A DNA stretch of 58,985 bases from Acidobacteriota bacterium (GTDB lineage: Bacteria > Acidobacteriota > Vicinamibacteria > Fen-336). The position numbers and the translations under genes are program-made. Positions 25,124 through 31,746 of the stretch are shown one piece after another; the first letter of the stretch is position 1, and every line of letters begins with the position of its first letter. The notes under the pieces are model-generated. The model did no database searches and was not told where the DNA came from. It worked only from the letters and a program-made list of their open reading frames with translations. The DNA lies in assembly GCA_022340585.1 (NCBI GenBank), contig JAJDNS010000063.1, positions 1 to 58,985 on the forward strand, given 5' to 3'.

Positions 25124-25255
25124 TTCCGAGTCCGACGCTCGAGGGGTGGGACCGGAATGGGCGGCTGAGCGTGACGGTGGGGTGGGAGTGCCGCCCCAGG
25201 GAACGGAGGATCCCGAGTCCGCAGTCTGAACGACGGCGGACTCGGGATGATCAGC
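25124..25255. repeat. 132-bp direct repeat, copy 2
   Basis: Second copy of the 132-bp repeat. Its last five bases include the stop codon of the GT2 gene (TCA at 25251-25253), so the repeat supplies the 3' end of that gene. The internal hairpin is at 25210-25222 with 25236-25248 and could act as a terminator for the minus-strand GT2 transcript. All six differences from copy 1 are transitions. Confidence 0.9.
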
Positions 25256-26033
25256 GCCGGAACTTGTCGCTGGGGGCCAGGCCCCAGCGGTGCAGCCGGT
25301 ACCGCAGGGCCGTCCACAGGGTGCCGAGACCGTAGACCACTCCCTGACGGAAGCCCACCGAGGAGGCGTCCTCGAAGTAGCGGCTCTCCACCGGCACCTC
25401 GACCACCGGCAGCTCGAAGTTCACCGCCTGGAAGATCACCTCGGTGTCGAAGACGAAGCCGTTGGCGTTGCGGAGGAACGGCACCGTCTCGAGGAAGTGA
25501 CGGCTGTAGGCCCGGTAGCCGGTGTGGCACTCCGCGAACTGCCGGCCCATGGCGAGGTTCTCGACGCTGGTGAGGAAGCGGTTGGCCACGCGCTTCCACA
25601 GGGGCATTCCCCCCCGCTTCGCCCCGCCCGGAGTGAGCATGCGCGAGCCGAGGACCATGTCTGCCCGCCCCTCCCGGATCGGCCGAATCATCTCGGGGAT
25701 GATCGAGGGGTCGTACTGCCCGTCGGGGTGCAGCATGACCACGATGGCCGCCCCGCTGCGCAGGGCCTCCATGTAGCACGTCTTCTGATTCCCGCCGTAC
25801 CCGACGTTGTGGGGGTGGCGGATGACCTTCAGGTTGAGGGCCCGGGCCCTCGCGGAGGTGTCGTCGCCGCTGTGGTCGTCGACCACCACGATCTCGTCGT
25901 AGAAGCCCTCGGGGATGGCCCGGAAGGTGTCCTCGATCGTCCGGGCCGCGTTGTAGGCGGGCATCACGACGACCACCTTCTCCTTGCCCGGCTCCGCCGC
26001 GGGGGGGCTGTCGGGTACGGAGGGCTGGCTCAT
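25251..26033 (-). CDS. Family 2 glycosyltransferase (polyprenyl-phosphate sugar transferase type)
   Basis: A 260-residue GT2 enzyme: VVVMPAYNAARTIEDTFRAIP, nucleotide-sugar Asp residues in EIVVVDDHSGDDT, HPHNVGYGGNQKTCY, MLHPDGQYDP as the DxD-like site, GSRM, and NGFVFDTEVIFQA with a basic C-terminus. This arrangement fits dolichol/undecaprenyl-phosphate mannose or glucose synthase-like enzymes (DPM1 type) without added TM helices. It probably makes a lipid-linked sugar for envelope glycans. It is a single gene, divergent from the ArsA-family operon (60-nt gap). Confidence 0.85.
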   Translation of the reverse strand: MSQPSVPDSPPAAEPGKEKVVVVMPAYNAARTIEDTFRAIPEGFYDEIVVVDDHSGDDTSARARALNLKVIRHPHNVGYGGNQKTCYMEALRSGAAIVVMLHPDGQYDPSIIPEMIRPIREGRADMVLGSRMLTPGGAKRGGMPLWKRVANRFLTSVENLAMGRQFAECHTGYRAYSRHFLETVPFLRNANGFVFDTEVIFQAVNFELPVVEVPVESRYFEDASSVGFRQGVVYGLGTLWTALRYRLHRWGLAPSDKFRR

Positions 26034-26093
26034 CGCGGGGCCATTCTATAGCAGCCGTCCCCGCCACGCGCCTGTGCTAGTCTCGGCCCGCGC

Positions 26094-27053
26094 ATGCTCC
26101 TCGACGACCTGCTGTCGCGTCGGCTGATCGTCCTCACCGGCAAGGGCGGGGTCGGGAAGAGCGTGGTGGGGGCCTCCCTCGCCCTCGCCGCCCGCGAGCG
26201 CGGCCAGCGGGTGCTCCTCGTCGAGGTGGCGGCCCCCGTCGAGGCGGCTCGGATGCTGGGCGGGTCGCCCTCGAAGGGCCGCGAGACCGAGGTCCTTCCC
26301 GGGCTCAGCACGCTCAACCTCGACCCCGCGGTCGTAATGGACGAGTACGTCCGCCACCTGCTGCCGGTGGGCGCCGTCGCCCGGCGGGTGCTCGACAGCC
26401 CAATCTACCGTCGCTTCTTCGCCGCCGCCCCCGGCCTCAAGGAGCTCATGGTCCTTGGCAAGATCATGGTGCTCGAGGAGGCCCGGGTCGGCCTCGCCCG
26501 CCGCCGCCGCAAGGCCTGGGACCTCATCGTGCTCGACGCCCCGGCCACGGGGCACGGCCTCGCCTTCCTCAAGGTCCCCCTCGCCGCGTCGCGGGCCATC
26601 CCGGTGGGGCCGGTGGGACACAACGCCCGGCGGGTCCTCGGGCTCCTCCGCGACCCGAAGCGCACCGCCCTGGTGATCGTGGCCGTCCCCGAGGAGATGG
26701 CGGTGGTGGAGGCCCTCGAGTTCCACCGCCTGGCGACGGACGAGCTGGAGATCGGGCCCGCGGCAGGGGTGCTGAACGCCTGCCACGAACGACGCTTCTC
26801 CGACAACGAGGAGGCCGAGATCCTCCGTCTCGCCGCGGCCGAGCCCCGGGGAACGCTCGCACCCGGGGTGCCCCTGCCCGCGGCCCTGCGCGCCGCGCGA
26901 AGGCAGATCCGCCGCCGCCGGCTCACCCGGCTCTATCGGGGTCGCCTCGGCCGGAGTCTGCCCGTGCCCCTCGCATCCCTGCCCTACCTCTTCCGCGAGC
27001 GGCTGGGACGCGAGGACCTCCAGCTCCTCGCCGAGCGCCTGGAGGCGGCCTGA
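26094..27053 (+). CDS. ArsA/Get3-family ATPase 1 (BagA-like)
   Basis: A 319-residue P-loop NTPase with the deviant Walker A motif K17-GGVGK22-S (both signature Lys present), VEVAAPVEAARMLGG as the switch I region, and LIVLDAPATGHGLAFL as the A-loop/switch II. It lacks the duplicated ATPase half and Cys triad of arsenite-pump ArsA. It resembles the first member of the mycobacterial Get3-like pair Rv3679/Rv3680. That comparison is from memory. It is the first gene of a four-gene overlapping operon; a TAGTCT hexamer 26078-26083 lies 10 nt before the ATG. Confidence 0.82.
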   Translation: MLLDDLLSRRLIVLTGKGGVGKSVVGASLALAARERGQRVLLVEVAAPVEAARMLGGSPSKGRETEVLPGLSTLNLDPAVVMDEYVRHLLPVGAVARRVLDSPIYRRFFAAAPGLKELMVLGKIMVLEEARVGLARRRRKAWDLIVLDAPATGHGLAFLKVPLAASRAIPVGPVGHNARRVLGLLRDPKRTALVIVAVPEEMAVVEALEFHRLATDELEIGPAAGVLNACHERRFSDNEEAEILRLAAAEPRGTLAPGVPLPAALRAARRQIRRRRLTRLYRGRLGRSLPVPLASLPYLFRERLGREDLQLLAERLEAA

Positions 27054-28216
27054 TGCCGCCCCGGCGGGCCCACCCCGAGGCCACCCTCGGCCGGGCGCTC
27101 GACGAGCGCCATGTCCTCGTGGTCTGCGGCTCGGGCGGCGTCGGCAAGACCACGACGTCGGCGGCCCTCGCCCTGCACGCCGCCTGCAGCGGCCGGCGGG
27201 TACTGGTCTGCACCATCGATCCCTCGCGGCGCCTGGCCACGAGCCTCGGTCTCGGGCGCCTCTCGGGCCGTCCCCGCGTGATCGACGTCTCCCGGCTCGG
27301 GGCCGACGTCGGGCCGGGATCCCTCCACGCCATGGTCCTCGACGTCAAGAGCACCTTCGACGATCTCGTCGCCCGCCACACGCCCGACGAGGCGGCGCGA
27401 CGCCGCATCCTCGGCAACCGCTTCTACCGCCAGGTCTCCGCCGCCCTCGCCGGGAGCCACGAGTACATGGCGATGGAGAAGCTCCTCGAGCTGGCCGCGG
27501 ACACGCGCTGGGACCTGGTCGTGCTCGACACGCCGCCCACCCGCCACGCTCTCGACTTCCTCGAGGCCCCCGACCGGCTCATGGACTTCCTCGACACCGG
27601 CGTTCTCCGCTGGTTTCTCAAGCCCTACTTCGCCGCCGGCAAGCTGACGCTCAGGGTCGCGTCCCGGACCGGCGCCGTGGCCCTGAAGCTGGCCGATCGG
27701 TTTCTCGGGCTGGAGTTCCTCCAGGACCTGTCGGAGTTCTTCCTGGCCTTCGAGAGCATGTACGATGGATTCAAGGAGCGCGCCACCCGTGTCCACGCCC
27801 TGCTCCGTGAGGGTTCTTCCGGCTTCGTACTCGTCGCTGCCCCGGCCCCTCTCGCCCTCGAGGAGGCCCTGTACTTCCACCGACGGCTGACGGAGAAAGA
27901 GATGCCCTTCCTCGCCTTCATCGTGAATCGCGTCCACCCCGCGGCCGGCCGGTCGACGGGTCGGGGGCGGCGCCATCGCCTGGTGCCCCCGCCGCTGGCG
28001 TCGAAGCTCGTCGAGACCTTTCGGGAGCAGCAGACCCTCGCCGGGGTCGAGCAGCGGGCAGTGGCGCGCCTCGAGGTGGACACTCGCGAGAAGCCGATTC
28101 TCGTCCCCGAGTTCGAGCAGGACATCCACGATCTTCAGGGGCTCGCCGCCTTCGCCGACACGGTGCTGCCCGGGACCGGGACGAAGGTCGCCGGCCGGCG
28201 CGCGGGGGCACGGTGA
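27053..28216 (+). CDS. ArsA/Get3-family ATPase 2 (BagB-like)
   Basis: A 387-residue paralogue beginning one nt inside the previous stop (TGATG). The P-loop reads CGSGGVGKTTT: the first Walker A Lys of the deviant motif is replaced by Ser27, while K32 is retained. The same substitution is what I recall for the Rv3680-type partner. Switch regions: CTIDPSRRLATSLGL and LVVLDTPPTRHALDFLEAP. The helical insert is longer than in gene 1. Known for the pair: an asymmetric ATPase suspected to handle membrane proteins or metabolites. No arsenic genes lie nearby. Confidence 0.8.
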   Translation: MPPRRAHPEATLGRALDERHVLVVCGSGGVGKTTTSAALALHAACSGRRVLVCTIDPSRRLATSLGLGRLSGRPRVIDVSRLGADVGPGSLHAMVLDVKSTFDDLVARHTPDEAARRRILGNRFYRQVSAALAGSHEYMAMEKLLELAADTRWDLVVLDTPPTRHALDFLEAPDRLMDFLDTGVLRWFLKPYFAAGKLTLRVASRTGAVALKLADRFLGLEFLQDLSEFFLAFESMYDGFKERATRVHALLREGSSGFVLVAAPAPLALEEALYFHRRLTEKEMPFLAFIVNRVHPAAGRSTGRGRRHRLVPPPLASKLVETFREQQTLAGVEQRAVARLEVDTREKPILVPEFEQDIHDLQGLAAFADTVLPGTGTKVAGRRAGAR

Positions 28217-29394
28217 GCACCCGGCTGATCCTCTACTCGGGCAAGGGCGGGGTGGGCAAGACCAGCCTCTCCGCGGCCACCGCGATCCGAGCCGCCGCCC
28301 TCGGACGACGCACGCTCGTGGTCTCCACCGACGCCGCCCACAGCCTGGCCGACGCTCTCGACCGGGACATCGAGGGCGTCCCCACCCCCATCCTCCCCCG
28401 GCTCGAGGCGGTGGAGATCGACGTCAACCGCGAGCTGGCCAGCCACTGGGGCGTCATCCACGACTACCTCACCCGCTTCATCACCTTCCGCGGGGTGGAG
28501 GAGACGGTGGCCGAGGAGCTCGCCATCCTCCCCGGCATGGAGGAGCTGTTCAGCCTGCTCCGGGTCAAGGCGTTCGCCGACAGCCGGCGCTACGACGTCA
28601 TCGTCATCGACTGCGCCCCCACCGGTGACACGGTGCGGATGCTGGCAGTGCCCGAGGTGCTGGGCTTCTACTTCGACCGCATCTTCCCCATCCAGCGCAC
28701 GGTGGTGCGGACGGTCCGCCCGGTGGCGAAGCGGGTCACCGACCTCCCCCTCCCCTCCGACGACGTCTTCGGGGCGGTCAAGGCGCTCTACCGCCAGATG
28801 GAGGCCATGGGACCCATCCTCCAGGACCCCGGGCGCAGCTCCATCCGTATCGTCCTGAACCCGGAGAAGATGGTCATCAACGAGTCCCAGCGGCTCTACA
28901 CCTACCTCAACCTCTTCGGGTTTCCCGTCGACGCCATCGTCGCCAACCGCGTCCTCCCCGAAGAAGCCCGCTCCGACTACTTCGACCGTTGGTTCTCGAT
29001 CCAGGCCGGGCACCTGCAGACGGCTCGCTCTGCCTTCGAGCCCCTTCCCTTCTTCCAGGCGCCGCTGTTCGACCGGGAGATGGTGGGCACGGAGATGCTC
29101 GACGAGTTCGCGGAGCGCGTCTTCGGCGAGACCGACCCCACCGGGGTCCTCCACCGCGAGAAGCCCATGGAGATCCGGAAGAAGGGCAAGGGCTATGTCC
29201 TCTCCCTCCGCCTGCCGTTCGCGGAGAAGGACCGCATCCAGGTGTGGACCCGGGGGGACGACCTCGTCGTGCAGGTGGACAACCAGCGGCGGCACCTCGT
29301 CCTGCCCCGCACTCTCGCCGGCCGCGCGGTCGAGGGGGCGGCCTTCGACGACGCGTGGCTGCGTGTGACGTTCGGAGAGAAGGAGGCGTCGTGA
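28213..29394 (+). CDS. ArsA/Get3-family ATPase 3 with C-terminal HSP20-like domain
   Basis: A 393-residue protein starting at GTG 28213 (GTGA overlap). The complete deviant Walker A SGKGGVGKT has K11 and K16. Further motifs are STDAAHSLADAL (Get3/ArsA switch I DxAH), IVIDCAPTGDTVRML (switch II) and FPVDAIVANRVLP. The C-terminus (about 315-390: MEIRKKGKGYVLSLRLPF, DDLVVQVDNQRRHLVLP) is the alpha-crystallin/HSP20-like domain found in many bacterial ArsA proteins. The family targets or chaperones hydrophobic clients. No GxC-type arsenite Cys triad is evident. Confidence 0.85.
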   Translation: MSTRLILYSGKGGVGKTSLSAATAIRAAALGRRTLVVSTDAAHSLADALDRDIEGVPTPILPRLEAVEIDVNRELASHWGVIHDYLTRFITFRGVEETVAEELAILPGMEELFSLLRVKAFADSRRYDVIVIDCAPTGDTVRMLAVPEVLGFYFDRIFPIQRTVVRTVRPVAKRVTDLPLPSDDVFGAVKALYRQMEAMGPILQDPGRSSIRIVLNPEKMVINESQRLYTYLNLFGFPVDAIVANRVLPEEARSDYFDRWFSIQAGHLQTARSAFEPLPFFQAPLFDREMVGTEMLDEFAERVFGETDPTGVLHREKPMEIRKKGKGYVLSLRLPFAEKDRIQVWTRGDDLVVQVDNQRRHLVLPRTLAGRAVEGAAFDDAWLRVTFGEKEAS

Positions 29395-29609
29395 GCCGAG
29401 CCCGGAGGTCCGTCACCCATCCCCCGAAGCCCTGCTGCATGATCTCAGAGGTCCTGGAGGAGGCCGGCATCGACCGCGATCGGCTGAGACAGGTCCGTCG
29501 CCAGGTCCTGGAGGGAATCGTCCTCTTGTGCCAGTGGCAGCTCCAGCGCATGGAGGAGCCCACGAAGAAGCGCTCGCCGCGAAAGCCGCGCAGGGTGACC
29601 GTCGAGTGA
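29391..29609 (+). CDS. Small basic protein at end of the ArsA operon
   Basis: A 72-residue protein starting at GTG 29391 (GTGA overlap with ATPase 3). It reads as a short disordered N-terminus with a Cys-Cys pair (KPCCMISEVL), a central amphipathic helix (DRLRQVRRQVLEGIVLLCQWQLQRMEE) and a basic tail KPRRVTVE. There is no TM segment, though the helix face is hydrophobic. The tight coupling and protein-like composition argue that it is real; the function is unknown. It could be a regulator or client-binding partner of the ATPases (inference). Confidence 0.6.
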   Translation: MSRARRSVTHPPKPCCMISEVLEEAGIDRDRLRQVRRQVLEGIVLLCQWQLQRMEEPTKKRSPRKPRRVTVE

Positions 29610-29673
29610 GACGGCGCCCTCCCCCTCGGCAGCGCTGTTGACGAACCCTCGGCGGCGGCCCCACCATGGCGCC

Positions 29674-30174
29674 ATGGGTGCCAGAAACCGCCTCCAGCCT
29701 TCCCCGCTCCGCGTCCTCCTCCTGGCCGGGCTCCTCGCGGCGTCAGCCCGGCCCGCGGCACCGGCCGAGGTCACGGCCTTCGTCTCCGGGGCCAGTCCCG
29801 GCGAGGTCTGGGCCACGGGCTACGGCGGGATGCTCACGATCACCCTCTTCAACATCGTCGGCGGCGAGATCGAGGGCGGCTGGCAGGGCGCGGAGCTCCC
29901 CTCCACGAGCCTCTTCACCCTCTCGGCCAAGGCCTACGTCGGGCCGTCCTTCGGCCGCTTCGTTCCCTACGGTGGGCTCGGCGCCGGCGTGTACCGGGAG
30001 TCGCTCCCGGGCAGCAGCGACACCGGCACCCTGGGGCTGGTCTTCGTCGGGGCCAAGCTCAAGTTCCCGTTCGGTCTGGTGCTGCGGGGGGAGTACCAGT
30101 GGGTCGACCTGCCCCTGGCCACCCCGGTCGACCTGGACCACCGCTACTTCTTCGGCCTCGGCCTCGGATTCTGA
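29674..30174 (+). CDS. Small outer-membrane beta-barrel protein
   Basis: A 166-residue protein; ATG 29674 is chosen because the signal peptide (PLRVLLLAGLLAAS...APAE) follows; a TTG at 29638 is the alternative. The mature part shows alternating hydrophobic and polar residues with Gly turns (AKAYVGPSFGRFVPYGGLGAGVYRE, LVFVGAKLKFPFGLVLRGEYQWV) and ends FFGLGLGF with a terminal Phe, as in 8-strand OmpW/OmpA-like barrels. No ribosome site is clear. It is 64 nt from the ArsA operon end and 44 nt before the MglA gene, which may share its transcript. Confidence 0.72.
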   Translation: MGARNRLQPSPLRVLLLAGLLAASARPAAPAEVTAFVSGASPGEVWATGYGGMLTITLFNIVGGEIEGGWQGAELPSTSLFTLSAKAYVGPSFGRFVPYGGLGAGVYRESLPGSSDTGTLGLVFVGAKLKFPFGLVLRGEYQWVDLPLATPVDLDHRYFFGLGLGF

Positions 30175-30218
30175 GCGCAAGCTCCGGTGCCGAGGGTGCT
30201 ACACTCACGCCCTCGGCC

Positions 30219-31325
30219 ATGTTCCTGAACTACACGTCAATGCAGTTCACGGCCAAGATCGTCTACTACGGTCCCGGCCTGTGCGGAAAAACCACCAACC
30301 TCCAGTGGATCCACGACAAGACCGCGCCGCGCTCGCGCGGCCAGATGGTCAGCCTGGAGACTGAAGGAGACCGCACGCTGTTCTTCGACCTGCTTCCCCT
30401 CGACGTGGGAATCATCGGCGGGATGAAGGTGCGGCTCCAGCTGTACACCGTGCCCGGCCAGGTCTTCTACAACGCCACCCGACGCCTGGTCCTCAGGGGC
30501 GTCGACGGGATGGTGTTCGTCGCCGACAGCCAGGCCCCGGCCCTCGAGCCCAACGAGGAGGCGCTCGCCAACCTCAGGCAGAACCTCGAGGAGCTCAACG
30601 TGAGCGCCGACGACGTACCCATCGTCTTCCAGTACAACAAGCGGGACCTCCGCAACATCGTGCCGGTGAGCCGGCTCGAGGAGGTCCTCAACCCGGAAGG
30701 GGCTCCGTCCTTCGAGGCCGCGGCCATCCACGGAGTCGGCGTGTTCGAGACCCTGAAGGAGATCTCACGTCTCACGCTGGCCTCGGTGCGCAAGCGCATC
30801 GCCGAGGACCAGGAGGCCGAGGGCGGCCGAGGGCCGAGCCCCGAGCCCGCGGCCGGGGGCCCGCGGCCCGACCCCGGCCCGTCGCCACCGCCGGCGGACG
30901 ACCCGGCGGCGCTGGAGCCGATTCAGGTCGAGTTCGCCGAGGAGGACACCGGCAAGGTCAGCGTCCGCCCGGTGGCGACCAAGGGAACCACCGACATCGG
31001 TCAGGAGCTCGAGAAGCTGCGGCGGCACCCGAGGGCCCGCCCATCGAAGGTCGCCACCTCGGTCCGCCACCCGTCGGGAGGCAAGACCCCGCCCGAGGTC
31101 TCCCTGCGCGATCGGAACGCTCGCCAGGAGGTCCAGCGGCGAGCCGCCCTCGACCTCCCCCCCCACCTTCTCAAGGGGCTCACCGACCTCCGCATCCACC
31201 TGGGGTTCGACCGGGACGGACGGGAGGAGATCCTGAGAGACGCGGTGCGGCTCACCCTCGTGGGGACCCGGCGCCTCGAGAAGCTCAGCGTGCACCTCGA
31301 CCTGGACCTGACGAGCCGGGACTGA
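30219..31325 (+). CDS. MglA-like small GTPase with long C-terminal extension
   Basis: A 368-residue protein starting at ATG 30219. Residues 1-190 are a Ras-like GTPase of the MglA family: MQFTAKIVYYGPGLCGKTTNLQ (P-loop GPGLCGKT 18-25), LYTVPGQVFYNATRRLVLRGVDGMVFVADSQ, QYNKRDL and the AIHGVGVFETL C-terminal helix. MglA normally ends there. Here about 175 further residues follow: a Pro/Ala/Asp-rich linker and a basic region, then a folded segment (DLPPHLLKGLTDLRIHLGFDRDGREEILRDAVRLTLVGTRRLEKLSVHLDLDL). MglA sets polarity for gliding motility and polar pili in Myxococcus; here it could act on the filament machine. A TACACT hexamer (30200-30205) is close upstream. Confidence 0.87.
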   Translation: MFLNYTSMQFTAKIVYYGPGLCGKTTNLQWIHDKTAPRSRGQMVSLETEGDRTLFFDLLPLDVGIIGGMKVRLQLYTVPGQVFYNATRRLVLRGVDGMVFVADSQAPALEPNEEALANLRQNLEELNVSADDVPIVFQYNKRDLRNIVPVSRLEEVLNPEGAPSFEAAAIHGVGVFETLKEISRLTLASVRKRIAEDQEAEGGRGPSPEPAAGGPRPDPGPSPPPADDPAALEPIQVEFAEEDTGKVSVRPVATKGTTDIGQELEKLRRHPRARPSKVATSVRHPSGGKTPPEVSLRDRNARQEVQRRAALDLPPHLLKGLTDLRIHLGFDRDGREEILRDAVRLTLVGTRRLEKLSVHLDLDLTSRD

Positions 31326-31344
31326 GGGGCTGTGGAGCGTGGGC

Positions 31345-31515
31345 TGCCGCTGCGGCGGCCGGGCCCCGTCGAGGACCTTGCCTCAATTCGAAGCCAGCGG
31401 AGAAGCGAGGTGCTCGAATCGCGTACAACGGCGGACGAGCGACGGGTTCCGGAGCCTACGGCTCCGGGCGATTCGAGCACCCCGCCGCAGACGGGTGGCC
31501 GACCGCAGCCGCGCG
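31345..31515. repeat. Palindromic GC-rich element, copy E, with nested cruciform
   Basis: Left arm 31352-31400 and right arm 31485-31511 match copy D at 24985-25061. Between them E carries an extra segment with a perfect 14-bp inverted repeat (31409-31422 with 31468-31481, GGTGCTCGAATCGC and its complement). Just inside it is a perfect 8-bp hairpin with a 3-nt loop (31449-31456 with 31460-31467). The ends also pair (GCTGCGG near 31349 with CCGCAGC near 31504). I see no gene in the 421-nt stretch 31326-31746. Confidence 0.75.
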
Positions 31516-31556
31516 CCAGCAGAGCCGGATGTGAGCGGCAGCCCTGAGCTCCAGGT

Positions 31557-31695
31557 ACGCTGGGGTCAGGTCTAGAGCCTGAGCACGCTGGGGTCAGGTC
31601 TGTTGAGAAGAACGGAGCGGGGTGCGGGAGCTGGGGTGGCCGGTGAATGAGTAGTGGTCGCGGGGTGGGTCGGGGTGTTCTCACGACCTGACCCC
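31557..31695. repeat. GGGGTCAGGTC repeat cluster
   Basis: ACGCTGGGGTCAGGTCT occurs twice as an exact 17-nt direct repeat (31557-31573 and 31585-31601, 28-nt period). An inverted copy of its core, GACCTGACCCC, is at 31685-31695. The motif resembles sequences around REP/RAYT-type elements in other bacteria (recalled, not searched). No transposase gene is present. Confidence 0.7.
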
Positions 31696-31746
31696 CCTGG
31701 GGCTCGAGAACGACGGCCTCTGGGCTCGGGGACTCCTGGCTCAGGG

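Noticed and set aside
24874..25335. 153-codon open frame across the repeat block
   Set aside because: Its peptide is internally duplicated only because it reads through the two 132-bp repeats; it runs antisense into the GT2 gene and has no ribosome site.
26094..29394. Arsenic resistance operon
   Set aside because: The ATPases are ArsA-like, but no arsB, arsC, arsD or arsR is present and the arsenite-binding Cys triad is not evident.
31332..31575. Two overlapping open frames of 71 and 78 codons
   Set aside because: Both lie in palindromic element E, overlap each other and lack ribosome sites or conserved residues.
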